From the NCBI RefSeq assembly GCF_002157685.2, contig NZ_AP026738.1, positions 4,898,001-4,962,000 on the forward strand: a stretch of DNA of 64,000 nucleotides, in the 5' to 3' direction. Below the pieces are notes generated by a model that saw only the letters and a list, made by a program, of their open reading frames with translations, did no database searches and was not told where the DNA came from. Source of the DNA: Comamonas thiooxydans. Its GTDB lineage: Bacteria; Pseudomonadota; Gammaproteobacteria; Burkholderiales; Burkholderiaceae_C. The position numbers were made by a program, and so were the translations under genes. Positions 36,517 through 45,166 of the stretch are shown piece by piece; within the stretch, counting starts at the first letter, position 1; each line of letters begins with the position of its first letter.

Positions 36517-38082
36517 ATGTCCTCGAATGATGTTGATCTCTTGAACACCAGCAGCCTGGAGCTGGCACCGACCCGGCGCAATCGCATCGCACTGCTATCG
36601 GTCTGTCTGGCCGCACTGATGTTCAGCCTTGAAATCTCCAGCGTGCCTGTAATCCTTCCCACGCTGGAGTCCGTTCTGCACAGTGACTTCAAAGGCATTC
36701 AGTGGATCATGAATGCCTACACCATCGCCTGCGTCTCGGTGCTCATGGCCACCGGGACACTGGCGGACCGGTTTGGCCGCAAGCGGGTCTTTCTGATCTC
36801 CATAGCCCTCTTTGCATTTTCATCGCTGCTGTGCGGCCTGGCATGGAACACACCGATGCTGATTGCCAGCCGCGTGTTCCAGGGGGCCAGCGGTGGCGCC
36901 ATGCTGATCTGCCTGGTAGCCGTCCTCTCGCACCAATTTCCGCACGGCGCCGAGCGCAGCCGCGCCTTCAGCACCTGGGGAGTCATGCTCGGCATAGGCT
37001 TGGGTTTTGGCCCGCTGATTGGCGGCATGATCGTCGCCCTATCGGACTGGCGCTGGGTGTTCTGGGTACATGTGCTGATTGCCACGCTGACTTTCTTTCT
37101 GGCCGCCATCGCCGTGCAGGAATCGCATGACCCCAAGGCCGGCGCGCTGGATCTTGCGGGCATCATCACGCTGTCCCTCGCGGTATTCGGCCTGGCTTTC
37201 TTTGTGACGCAAGGCTCCGACACCGGTTTTGGCAGCATGTCTGCGCTGTCCGCCATGGCTGTGGGTCTGCTGAGTTTTGCGACCTTTGTGTGGGTGGAAC
37301 TGCGTGCCCTGCATCCCATGTTCGACTTTTCCGTCTTTCGGGTGCGCAATTTCTCCGGTGCGCTGCTGGGCTCCATGGGCATGAACTTCAGCTTCTGGGC
37401 GTTCATCATCTACCTGCCCATCTATTTTCAGAGTGCGCTAGGTCAGGATGTCACGGCCGCCGGTGTCTCGCTGCTAGCCTACACCCTTCCCACGCTGGTG
37501 TTCCCGGTGGTCGGAGAACGCATCGCCATGCGCTATGGCCCGCGTATCGCCATTCCGCTGGGGCTATTCGCCATCGGTCTTGGATTCATGCTGATGCTCG
37601 CTGGCAGCCAGCTCGCCCACAGCCACTGGCTTTACGTGCTGCCGGGCTGCATGATTGCCGGCGCAGGGCTGGGTATCACCAACACCCCGGTGACAAATAC
37701 CACCACGGCAGCGGTCTCGAGCACACGCGCCGGCATGGCATCCGGCATCGACATGAGTGCCCGCATGATTACGCTGTCGATCAATATCGCGCTGATGGGT
37801 TTCCTGCTGGTGCATGGCGTACAGCAGCACCTGCAAACCGCATTGCGCGACCCTGTCGATGCTGCAGCGCTGCGCGAGATGGCCAACGGCATTGCCTCGG
37901 GCAACCTGCAAGCCCTGCAGGCAGGTGCTGGCGCCGTCACTTCGCCACAGGCACTGACAGACATTGCCCGCGAGGCATTGGTGTACAGCTTTGGCGGCGT
38001 AATGCTCTATGCGGCCATCGCCGTGTGGCTGCTGGCACTGGGCAGCTTTGTGATCTTCTCGGGTCGCAGAGCAGCACGGTGA
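36517..38082 (+). CDS. MFS transporter, DHA2 (EmrB/QacA-like) family
   Basis: 521 residues with about 14 predicted membrane helices, the size and topology of drug/proton antiporters of the DHA2 group. Motif A (GTLADRFGRKRVFLI), the RVFQGASGGAML turn and the antiporter motif C (GIGLGFGPLIGGMIV) are visible. Likely exports a toxic aromatic or antibiotic under control of the divergent LysR gene. Its stop is immediately followed by a transposase remnant. Confidence 0.92.
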   Translation: MSSNDVDLLNTSSLELAPTRRNRIALLSVCLAALMFSLEISSVPVILPTLESVLHSDFKGIQWIMNAYTIACVSVLMATGTLADRFGRKRVFLISIALFAFSSLLCGLAWNTPMLIASRVFQGASGGAMLICLVAVLSHQFPHGAERSRAFSTWGVMLGIGLGFGPLIGGMIVALSDWRWVFWVHVLIATLTFFLAAIAVQESHDPKAGALDLAGIITLSLAVFGLAFFVTQGSDTGFGSMSALSAMAVGLLSFATFVWVELRALHPMFDFSVFRVRNFSGALLGSMGMNFSFWAFIIYLPIYFQSALGQDVTAAGVSLLAYTLPTLVFPVVGERIAMRYGPRIAIPLGLFAIGLGFMLMLAGSQLAHSHWLYVLPGCMIAGAGLGITNTPVTNTTTAAVSSTRAGMASGIDMSARMITLSINIALMGFLLVHGVQQHLQTALRDPVDAAALREMANGIASGNLQALQAGAGAVTSPQALTDIAREALVYSFGGVMLYAAIAVWLLALGSFVIFSGRRAAR

Positions 38083-38083
38083 C

Positions 38084-38445
38084 CTGTATGGCAGTCCAAG
38101 CCGATGGGCAAGCATCTGCTCGCTGATCTGCAACTTGGTTGCCTGCATTGCCATGGACATCGACTTCCTGCCTAGGCAGCAAGCCGCAGGCTTCGACAAC
38201 ATCGCAGGCATTGGCAGCCGTGCCACCTGCTGTGTGCACCAGGCCAGAATCAGCATCCATGCCGAAGTACCACTGCTTGCCTTTCCCGCTCTGGTGCATC
38301 TCTTCACCATGCACCTTGTTTCTATTCCTGGTGAATGCCAGTGCAGCACTCAAGGTAGCGTCCACGGTAGCGCCAGCGTGCGGCATAGCTTCCCAATGCG
38401 TTGCTGCGGCAAATTCATGACACGACTCCAAGTCGATCAAAGACT
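38084..38445 (-). pseudogene. Decayed IS5-family transposase fragment
   Basis: On the minus strand one frame preserves a run typical of IS5-group transposases: ATVDATLSAAL, then EEMHQSGKGKQWYFGM, DADSGLVHT, GTAANACDVVEACGLL. Compared with the usual pattern, about six residues (KAHIGV in family members) are missing between WYFGM and DADSG, the DDE flanks are degraded and both ends are gone. No terminal inverted repeats or target duplication could be identified. It abuts the MFS stop codon. Confidence 0.75.
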
Positions 38446-38547
38446 GCCGTACTTTGCACCGCCTGCGATTTGCTGAATCGTGTTGGCGGCTCTTCACAGA
38501 TAGAAGAGTCACATCACAATATATTTAAAAATCAGGATATTTATCCC

Positions 38548-38572
38548 AATAAATTTGTTTAACAAATTTATT
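38548..38572. promoter_or_regulatory. Palindromic operator candidate upstream of the dehydrogenase-BKACE genes
   Basis: Perfect 12-bp arms with a one-base centre: AATAAATTTGTT-T-AACAAATTTATT. The core TTGT-TTA-ACAA fits the T-N-GT-N3-AC-N-A form bound by FCD-type GntR regulators, one of which is encoded nearby at 40444-41130. It also covers a TTG codon that could otherwise be taken as the gene start. Confidence 0.65.
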
Positions 38573-38620
38573 GAAACCCTCCAGACTCCCTCCAAGACTC
38601 ATAGAACCTGGAGACATCAG

Positions 38621-39607
38621 TTGGAGCAAAAGATTTTCAGTGCGCCTGGGCACTTTTTCCGCCCCTCGCGTTCACATGCTGTTGTTATTGGCGGCGGGAC
38701 TATGGGAGCCGATGTCGCGGTCGTCCTCTGCCGAGGCGCTTGCAAAACGACTGTTGTCGAGTCCAATCCCGACCGGGCTGCCAAAGTCCCTGGGCTGGTC
38801 CATCACGGCTTGACCCAACTGGATGCGCCGCAGCAGCTTGCCCACCTGTCCGTCGTCTCGTCATTGGACGACCTCGACTGGAGCTCTGTGGATCTTGTGA
38901 TCGAATGCATCCCGGAGCGCCTGGACATCAAGCAAGCGCTTTTCAAGCAACTCGAGCAGCACGCCCGCAAAGATGCATTGCTGGCCAGCAATAGCTCGAG
39001 CTTCCCCATTACGGCAATTGCAGAAGGCCTTGCAACGCAGGAACGCATGTTGGGTCTGCACTTCTTCATGCCTGCGCATCTGACGCCTCTTGTTGAAGTG
39101 GTGTGCGGCGAGGCATCCCGCATGGAATGTGCAGAGAACCTTCATGCTTTCATGCGCCAGTGCGGCATGGTGCCGGTGCTGGTAAAGAAGGATTTGCCAG
39201 GCTTTTTGGCGAACCGTCTGCAGCACGCGCTGGCTCGCGAAGCTTTTGCACTGATTGAAGCGGGCATTGCATCAGCCGAAGACGTGGATTCAGCCGTGCG
39301 CTTTGGCTTCGGCTTTCGCTTTCTTGCAGCGGGCCCCGTGCTTCAGCGCGACCATGCAGGTCTGGAAGTCCACTGCGCCGCTGGAGCAACGATGTATCCA
39401 TCGCTGGCGGCCAACAAGGAGCCAAGCCCATGCCTTTCGCAAAGAGTGGCTGAGGGCAAATTCGGCATGAAGTCCGGAGAAGGTTTTTTCAAGTGGACTC
39501 CAGAGAGCATCGCGCAGGAGAAACAGCGCTACCAGAAGACGCTGCTGGCAGGTCTCGAACTTCTCAAGAGCGAATTGCCTTCCGTGGGCGACGCTGCCGT
39601 GCAGTAA
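38621..39607 (+). CDS. 3-hydroxyacyl-CoA dehydrogenase family NAD-dependent dehydrogenase
   Basis: About 328 residues from TTG 38621, chosen because GGAGA stands seven bases upstream; the longer frame from 38555 begins inside a palindrome. NAD motif VVIGGGTMGADVAVV, catalytic elements LASNSSSFPI, LHFFMPAHLTPLVEVV and FLANRLQHALAREAF. The HFFMPAHLTPLVE variant is that of dehydrogenases acting on free hydroxy acids such as carnitine or gulonate rather than fatty acyl-CoA. The BKACE gene starts nine bases on, so the pair may oxidise a beta-hydroxy acid and cleave the keto acid. Confidence 0.87.
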   Translation: MEQKIFSAPGHFFRPSRSHAVVIGGGTMGADVAVVLCRGACKTTVVESNPDRAAKVPGLVHHGLTQLDAPQQLAHLSVVSSLDDLDWSSVDLVIECIPERLDIKQALFKQLEQHARKDALLASNSSSFPITAIAEGLATQERMLGLHFFMPAHLTPLVEVVCGEASRMECAENLHAFMRQCGMVPVLVKKDLPGFLANRLQHALAREAFALIEAGIASAEDVDSAVRFGFGFRFLAAGPVLQRDHAGLEVHCAAGATMYPSLAANKEPSPCLSQRVAEGKFGMKSGEGFFKWTPESIAQEKQRYQKTLLAGLELLKSELPSVGDAAVQ

Positions 39608-39616
39608 GAGGAGCGC

Positions 39617-40435
39617 ATGATGAATACACCTCTGATCATCACCGTCGCTCCCAACGGAGCCTACAAGACCAGGGAGCAGCACCCCGAGGTTCCATTGACT
39701 GCTCGCGATCTGGCACAGACGGCCAAGGAATGCCTGGAATCCGGTGCATCCATGATCCATATGCATGTGCGCAAGCCTGACGGCAAGCATTTGCTCGATG
39801 CCCACGCCTATCTTGAAGCCACTGCTGCAGTGCGCAAAGCGGTGGGCCAGGAACTGGTGGTTCAGGTCACCACTGAAGCGGCTCAGGTCTATCAGCCATA
39901 CGAGCAGATGCGGGTCGCACGAGAAACAGCGCCGGAAGCGATCTCCGTCGGCTTGCGCGAAATACTCAAACCTGAAGTTCCCGAAACGGATATCCGGTCC
40001 TTCTTCACATGGCTCAAGCAGAGCAATGTGATGACCCAGATCATTTTGTATGACGTGGCGGACGTGCAGGCCTGGCAGCACCTGCTTGCAGGCGGCGTCA
40101 TCCCGGAAAACAAATGGTTTCTGCTTTTCGTACTGGGCCGCTACTCTGCCGGTCAGACCTCTTCGCCCATCGATCTGCTGCCGTTCCTGAATGCCCATGA
40201 CGACACCTATCCATGGGCAATGTGCGCCTTCGGCCCTCAGGAAAATGCATGCGCGATGGCTGCTGCCAGCCTTGGAGGGCATGCGCGCGTCGGCTTCGAG
40301 AACAACCTGTTCCTGAAGAGCGGTGAGCCGGCGGCAAGCAATGCAGCCTTGGTCGCCCAGGTCTGCCAGGGGGCCGCAGCGCTGGGCCGTCCGCTGGCCA
40401 CGGCTCACGATATTCGAAGCCTGTTCCTGAACTGA
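39617..40435 (+). CDS. BKACE (beta-keto acid cleavage enzyme, DUF849) family protein
   Basis: 272 residues. Family enzymes use Zn and acetyl-CoA to split a beta-keto acid into acetoacetate-type products and a CoA thioester. Seen: PLIITVAPNGAYKTREQHPE, zinc ligands in SMIHMHVRKPDG (HxH), AISVGLREIL, and the distal glutamate in VGFENNLFL. RBS AGGAG. Substrate cannot be read from the sequence; context with the 3-hydroxy-acid dehydrogenase suggests a beta-hydroxy acid pathway. It converges with the GntR gene eight bases away. Confidence 0.87.
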   Translation: MMNTPLIITVAPNGAYKTREQHPEVPLTARDLAQTAKECLESGASMIHMHVRKPDGKHLLDAHAYLEATAAVRKAVGQELVVQVTTEAAQVYQPYEQMRVARETAPEAISVGLREILKPEVPETDIRSFFTWLKQSNVMTQIILYDVADVQAWQHLLAGGVIPENKWFLLFVLGRYSAGQTSSPIDLLPFLNAHDDTYPWAMCAFGPQENACAMAAASLGGHARVGFENNLFLKSGEPAASNAALVAQVCQGAAALGRPLATAHDIRSLFLN

Positions 40436-40443
40436 TCAGCACT

Positions 40444-41130
40444 TCAAGGCAGCAGCGCCTCTTGTGTCTTCAAGTAGTGGTCTCTTGGAGGCACAAGATG
40501 CTCTGCCGTCAGACGGATCAGGCGCTCCCTCGACCCCTCCCCCTGCGCCAGTACCGCCAGCAACTCGTGATGCTCCTGTTGGGATTGCAGCTGACGCTCT
40601 CTGGACATCAGCGTTCCAAATCGAATCGCATGCGTTTGGCGGGCGAAGTCTTCGATGGATTGCGACAAGAAAACATTGCCGCATTGAGCAAACAAAAGCC
40701 GATGAAACTCCTGGTTGGTCCGAAAAATGCCGCGCGGGTCCTGTTGCTGGATCGCTGCGTCGTGCCCGGCCTGAATGCGCCTGAGCTGCTCCAGAGCGTC
40801 ACGGTCCAGAGGCAGCACAATTCTGCGCATCGCCTCCAGCTCAAGCAGTTCTCTCATTTCGTAGAGATGAACGACTTCCTCTCTGCTGAAAGCCTTCACC
40901 ATGGAGCCGATATTGCGCCTGCGCTCAAGCAGGCCAGCACTCTCGAGCTGAGCCAACGCATCTCGCACCACATGGCGTTTGGCTGCGAATCTTTCCATCA
41001 GCTCATCTTCAACAAGACGCACTCTGGGAGCCAAGAGGCCCAGAACAATGTCTTCCTCCAATGTCGCGGCAATCACGGATGCACCGTCCTCGGATGGACG
41101 GCGCTCCTTGGCAAAAGCGCCCGTCGGCAT
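40444..41130 (-). CDS. GntR-family (FCD) transcriptional regulator
   Basis: 228 residues. Winged HTH (LVEDELMERFAAKRHVVRDALAQLESAGLLERRRNIGSMV) and an FCD effector domain (YEMRELLELEAMRRIVL, with later metal-binding type histidines in the NQEFHRLLFA and QQEHHELLA helices). Usually represses catabolic genes and responds to a carboxylate. The dehydratase gene ends six bases upstream, so the two form one unit; the palindrome at 38548 is a likely target. Confidence 0.9.
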   Translation of the reverse strand: MPTGAFAKERRPSEDGASVIAATLEEDIVLGLLAPRVRLVEDELMERFAAKRHVVRDALAQLESAGLLERRRNIGSMVKAFSREEVVHLYEMRELLELEAMRRIVLPLDRDALEQLRRIQAGHDAAIQQQDPRGIFRTNQEFHRLLFAQCGNVFLSQSIEDFARQTHAIRFGTLMSRERQLQSQQEHHELLAVLAQGEGSRERLIRLTAEHLVPPRDHYLKTQEALLP

Positions 41131-41136
41131 ATGAAC

Positions 41137-42909
41137 TTAACTCCTTGGAATCGAACCCTTGCGTTCCGTCGCAGTCAAGAAATCAAAGTCTGCGCCACGG
41201 TCAGCCTGCAAAACAGTTTTCTTGAACAGATGCGCGTAACCGCGCTCCGCTGCAGGAACTTGAACAGGCTTGGCATTCTGACGCATAGCCAGCTCTTCAT
41301 CACTGACCAGCCATTCAATACAGCGCTCGCGCACCGACAGGCGAATTCTGTCCCCGGTTTGCACCCAGGCCAAGGGTCCGCCAATCGCCGCCTCCGGCGT
41401 CACATGCAGGACGATGGTGCCGAAAGCGGTGCCACTCATTCGGCCATCGGAGACGCGCACCATGTCTTTCACGCCTTGGGCAGCGAGCTTCTTGGGAATG
41501 GGCAGGTATCCCGCTTCCGGCATCGCCGCTCCTTTGGGGCCGATGTTCTTGAGCACCAGCACATCCTCGGCCCGAACATCCAGCTCGGGCGAGTCGATAC
41601 GCGCCGCCAGATCCTCCGCATTCTCGAAGACAACGGCACGGCCCTCATGCTCCATCAGCTCGGGGTTGGCTGCGGACTGCTTGATGATGGCTCCTGCTGG
41701 GGCAAGATTGCCATGCAGCACGGCAATGCCTCCCTGTGGATACAAGGGGGCATCCAGAGTCTTGACCACATGCTGCTTGAAGCCGGGACCTGCCGCCTCC
41801 AGTTCCTCGCCCAGGGTGCGCCCCGTCACGGTCAGTGCATCCAGGTGCAGCAGGGGCTTGAGCTCTCGAAGCAGGGTATGCATGCCGCCTGCTGCATGAA
41901 AGTCCTCCATGTAGTGGTCACCGGACGGCTTGAGGTCGAGCAACACCGGGGTATTGCGACTCATGACGTCCAAGGCCTTGAGATCCAGCTCGTAGCCCAG
42001 ACGACCCGCGATCGCGGCCAGATGCACGATGGCATTGGTCGAGCCCCCCATGGCCAGCAGCACGCGCATGGCGTTTTCGAAGGCAGCAGGCGTGAGAATC
42101 TTGTCAATGCTCAACCCTGCACGCGCCATATGCACGGCCACCTCACCGGATCGCTCCGCAATTCGAATGCGATCGGCAGTGACCGCTGGAGGGGTCGCAC
42201 TGCCAGGAAGGCCAATTCCCAGAGCCTCTGCAATGCAGGCCATCGTGCTGGCAGTGCCTGCCACCGAGCAGGTGCCCACACTGGCGACGAGCTGATTGTT
42301 GACGTCGGAAATTTCCTCCGCATCAATTTCTTCGGCACGAAATTTTCCCCAGTAGCGTCGGCAATCGGTGCAGGCCCCCACTCTTTCGCTTCGATGCGAT
42401 CCCGTGAGCATGGAGCCGGTGACCAGTTGCACTGCCGGCAGTCCGACCGAAGCGGCGCCCATCAGTTGAGCCGGCACTGTCTTGTCACACCCCCCGATCA
42501 GCACGACCGCATCCATGGGCTGGGCTCGCAGCATCTCCTCTGTGTCCATGGACATGAGGTTGCGCAGATACATGCTGGTCGGCTGAGAAAAGCTCTCGTG
42601 CAGCGAGATGGTCGGGAAGTCCATGGGCAGGCCACCTGCCATCAGGATGCCGCGCTTCACCGCCTCGATCAACTGCGGCATGTTTCCGTGACAAGGGTTG
42701 TAGGAGCTGCCTGTGTTCGTGATACCGATCACAGGCCTATCCAGAGCCTTGTCGGTATAGCCCGCCCCCTTGATGAAGGCCTTGCGCAAAAAGAGAGAGA
42801 AACCGCGATCACCGTAGTTGGTGAGTCCTTTGGAAATGCCGCTCGAAGCGGCTTCCGGATGAATCGTGGCTTGCTGGTCTGGCTTGTTCGTCATGGGAGG
42901 GTTAACCAT
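41137..42909 (-). CDS. IlvD/Edd-family dehydratase, sugar-acid type
   Basis: 590 residues. Fe-S dehydratase; cysteine ligands are in SSYNPCHGN, IGGCDKTVPAQL and GTCSVAGTASTM, with the C-terminal RVSDGRMSGTAFG. The Cys pattern and length are those of L-arabonate/D-xylonate dehydratase-like members as well as of dihydroxy-acid dehydratase. Placed next to a GntR regulator and a divergent Bug receptor it is more likely to act on a sugar acid than in branched-chain amino acid synthesis. An alternative start (MTNKPDQ) is 42894. Confidence 0.85.
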   Translation of the reverse strand: MVNPPMTNKPDQQATIHPEAASSGISKGLTNYGDRGFSLFLRKAFIKGAGYTDKALDRPVIGITNTGSSYNPCHGNMPQLIEAVKRGILMAGGLPMDFPTISLHESFSQPTSMYLRNLMSMDTEEMLRAQPMDAVVLIGGCDKTVPAQLMGAASVGLPAVQLVTGSMLTGSHRSERVGACTDCRRYWGKFRAEEIDAEEISDVNNQLVASVGTCSVAGTASTMACIAEALGIGLPGSATPPAVTADRIRIAERSGEVAVHMARAGLSIDKILTPAAFENAMRVLLAMGGSTNAIVHLAAIAGRLGYELDLKALDVMSRNTPVLLDLKPSGDHYMEDFHAAGGMHTLLRELKPLLHLDALTVTGRTLGEELEAAGPGFKQHVVKTLDAPLYPQGGIAVLHGNLAPAGAIIKQSAANPELMEHEGRAVVFENAEDLAARIDSPELDVRAEDVLVLKNIGPKGAAMPEAGYLPIPKKLAAQGVKDMVRVSDGRMSGTAFGTIVLHVTPEAAIGGPLAWVQTGDRIRLSVRERCIEWLVSDEELAMRQNAKPVQVPAAERGYAHLFKKTVLQADRGADFDFLTATERKGSIPRS

Positions 42910-42928
42910 TGTTGATGCACTGATTATT

Positions 42929-42940
42929 AATAATATTATT
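42929..42940. promoter_or_regulatory. AT palindrome in the dehydratase/Bug divergent region
   Basis: AATAATATTATT, a perfect 12-bp palindrome, lies 20 bases upstream of the IlvD-family start in a short AT-rich patch (42920-42955). Could be an operator or simply a promoter core. Confidence 0.35.
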
Positions 42941-43005
42941 GATTAAAGAAAAAATCGAGCGCTCAAACAAGAAAGCGCATACCTGAAAACCCTAAAGGAG
43001 ACTTC

Positions 43006-44019
43006 ATGAAACCCACAGAACTCGTTGATCCGGTCATGCGCCGCCGCAAGCTCATTAACCTGGTTGCAACCGCCCTCGTCGCATCTGGTGCATCGGGAGC
43101 AGCCTGTGCGCAAACTGACTACCCCACCAAACCCGTGAGGCTGGTGGTTCCCTATGCGCCGGGCGGAGCGACAGATGTCATCGGCCGCGTTCTTGCCAAG
43201 CAGCTTTCAGACGCACTCGGGCAGCAGTTCGTCGTCGACAATCGCGCCGGAGCTGGCGGCAGCCTTGGTGCAGGTCAAGTCGCCAAATCACCTGCCGATG
43301 GCTACACCTTGCTGATGGGTGCATTCACAAGCCACACCATCAATGCAGCGCTAACGCCTGCTGCGACTCCTTTTGACATCCATAAGAGCTTCTCTCACAT
43401 CTCGGTCGTGGGCACCGTTCCGCTGGTATTTGTGGTCAACCCCAGTGTTCAGGCGAAATCCGTCAAGGAACTGGTAGCCCTTGCCAAGGCCAGCCCCGGC
43501 AGCATCACGTTTGCATCCGCAGGCAATGGCTCGCCTCAGCATCTCTCGATCGAGATGTTCAAGCGTCAGACACAGGTTGAAGTCGTTCATGTGCCCTACA
43601 AAGGCAGCGGACCCGCTCTTTCCGATCTGCTCGGCGGTCAGATCAATGCCATGATTGACACCGTTCCTGCCGCACAAAGTCAGATCAAGGCAGGCAAGCT
43701 CCGGGCCCTGGCCACCACGACCAAAGAACGCGTTGCCTCGATTCCAGACATCGCTACTGTCGTGGAAGCTGGATTTCCAGACATGCAGGTCAGCTCCATG
43801 TTTGCACTTTCGGCACCTGCAGGAACTCCAGGTGCAGTCATTCAGAAGATCAATTCAGCGCTGAAAGTGATTCTGTCCAAGCAGGATGTCAAGGACTCCA
43901 TGCTCGCCCAGGGCACTATTGCTACCTACAGCACGCCGGACGAGTCGGCCAAGATCATCAACGCCGAGTACGCCAAGTGGGCCCGATTGATCAAAGACAG
44001 CGACATCAAGGCTGAATAA
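43006..44019 (+). CDS. Bug/TctC-family periplasmic solute-binding protein
   Basis: 337 residues. N-terminus basic then hydrophobic (RRRKLINLVATALVASGASG) with likely cleavage near CAQTD. Bug marks: PVRLVVPYAPGGATDVIGRVL, FVVDNRAGAGGSLG, HVPYKGSGPALSDLLGGQIN and DTVPAAQSQIKAGKLRALA. RBS AAGGAGAC. Divergent from the IlvD-family gene with 96 bases between starts, so probably the receptor for that pathway's sugar acid. No transporter membrane subunits are near. Confidence 0.92.
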   Translation: MKPTELVDPVMRRRKLINLVATALVASGASGAACAQTDYPTKPVRLVVPYAPGGATDVIGRVLAKQLSDALGQQFVVDNRAGAGGSLGAGQVAKSPADGYTLLMGAFTSHTINAALTPAATPFDIHKSFSHISVVGTVPLVFVVNPSVQAKSVKELVALAKASPGSITFASAGNGSPQHLSIEMFKRQTQVEVVHVPYKGSGPALSDLLGGQINAMIDTVPAAQSQIKAGKLRALATTTKERVASIPDIATVVEAGFPDMQVSSMFALSAPAGTPGAVIQKINSALKVILSKQDVKDSMLAQGTIATYSTPDESAKIINAEYAKWARLIKDSDIKAE

Positions 44020-44029
44020 GCGAAGATAA

Positions 44030-44054
44030 CGGAGCTGCGGACGCTGCAGCTCCG
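44030..44054 (+). terminator. Hairpin between Bug and LysR genes
   Basis: CGGAGCTGC (44030-44038) pairs with GCAGCTCCG (44046-44054), loop GGACGCT. No T-run follows, so termination is uncertain; it lies 15 bases before the LysR start and may only weaken read-through. Confidence 0.5.
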
Positions 44055-44068
44055 CTACCTATACTGCT

Positions 44069-44989
44069 GTGGTGGAAGCCAACCTATCAACCAAAGACCT
44101 GAGAGCGGTAGTAGCCCTGAGCCAGACCAAGAGCTTTGGTCAAGCCGCCCTCCTGGTTCACCTCTCACAATCTGCGCTGTCGGCCCTGATTGCGCGTGTA
44201 GAAGCCCAGATCGGAGCAAGACTGTTTGAGCGCACCACTCGCGCTGTCGAGCTGACCGATGCGGGGCATGTTTTTATTTCCCATGCCCAGGAGATCTTGC
44301 GAGATACGCAGCGTGCCCTACGAGCCGTGACGGACACCGTCCAACTCAGAACGGGATCGGTGACTGTTGCCGCACTTCCTTCTTTGGCCGCCTCGCTGCT
44401 GCCAAAGGTCTTTGCCGAATTCACGCGGATTCATCCCGAGGTACGCTTGTCCTTGCTTGATACCTTATCAGGCCCTGCATTTGATCTCGTTCGTGACGGC
44501 AAAGTTGACTTTGCACTCACTGCAGCAGATCCCAAGCAAGAAGACCTCGCATATGAGCAATTGATGGAGGACCAGTTCTTTCTCATCTGTCCTGATGACC
44601 ACCCTCTATCCAGGCAGACAGGTCACGTCCCGATCGAGACCACTCTGGACTACCCGCATGTCTCCATGCCCAGTTCTGCCAGCGTCCGCCAGTACATTGA
44701 TGCGGATCTGCACTCAAAAGGGCTTTATTTCGCACCTGTCTTTGAAGTTGACCATATTGCAACTATTGGAGCCTTGGTCAGTGCCGGTCTGGGCATCAGT
44801 GCACTGCCTGAAACAGCCGTATCGCTGTTACAAGCTGACCGCCTTGTGCAGATTCCTTTGTCGGCCCCTGGAATTCAACGTCCCTTGGGCATAGTGACGC
44901 GCCGCCACGCACCTCGAAGCTCGGCGGCCAAGGCATTGGAGGCGTTAATCAGAGCGAGCCTGCACAACCTGGCCTCTCATTCAAGCTAG
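44069..44989 (+). CDS. LysR-family transcriptional regulator
   Basis: 306 residues from GTG 44069. HTH (LRAVVALSQTKSFGQAALLV, SQSALSALIARVEAQIGARL) and effector domain (GSVTVAALPSLAASLLPKV, YPHVSMPSSASVRQYIDAD). Same strand as the Bug gene upstream, 49 bases after its stop. It may regulate the Bug/dehydratase group in addition to the GntR protein. Confidence 0.9.
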   Translation: MVEANLSTKDLRAVVALSQTKSFGQAALLVHLSQSALSALIARVEAQIGARLFERTTRAVELTDAGHVFISHAQEILRDTQRALRAVTDTVQLRTGSVTVAALPSLAASLLPKVFAEFTRIHPEVRLSLLDTLSGPAFDLVRDGKVDFALTAADPKQEDLAYEQLMEDQFFLICPDDHPLSRQTGHVPIETTLDYPHVSMPSSASVRQYIDADLHSKGLYFAPVFEVDHIATIGALVSAGLGISALPETAVSLLQADRLVQIPLSAPGIQRPLGIVTRRHAPRSSAAKALEALIRASLHNLASHSS

Positions 44990-45108
44990 AGCACTGCTGC
45001 AGATTCCGGAAAAGAGAGAGGTCGAAGGGAATGTAAAAAATTCTCCACGAATCGACACAAGCCGCCTGCGCCGTCAAAAAACCAACAAAAGCTGTGGGAA
45101 CTTTGTCT

Positions 45109-45135
45109 TTAGCACTCTCTCTAACGGAGTGCTAA
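45109..45135. promoter_or_regulatory. CIRCE element (HrcA operator) upstream of rpoH
   Basis: A perfect TTAGCACTC (45109-45117) - nine-base spacer TCTCTAACG - GAGTGCTAA (45127-45135). This is the classical CIRCE sequence, the binding site for the heat-inducible repressor HrcA, without a single mismatch. It stops two bases before an ATG at 45137 and overlaps a plausible -10 (TAATAT, 45133-45138). Confidence 0.95.
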
Positions 45136-45166
45136 TATGAAGATCATGGAAGAAAGGAAACCTGCA

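Noticed and set aside
38555..38620. Longer N-terminus for the 3-hydroxyacyl-CoA dehydrogenase family protein
   Set aside because: The TTG at 38555 is inside a perfect palindrome and lacks a ribosome site; TTG 38621 has GGAGA.
41137..42909. Assignment of the IlvD-family gene as biosynthetic ilvD
   Set aside because: Neighbours (GntR, Bug receptor) are catabolic and no branched-chain amino acid genes are nearby; left as a family-level call.
45137..45166. Longer N-terminus for RpoH from the ATG at 45137
   Set aside because: The ATG lies two bases after CIRCE and overlaps a likely -10; the ATG at 45167 has AAAGGAAA.
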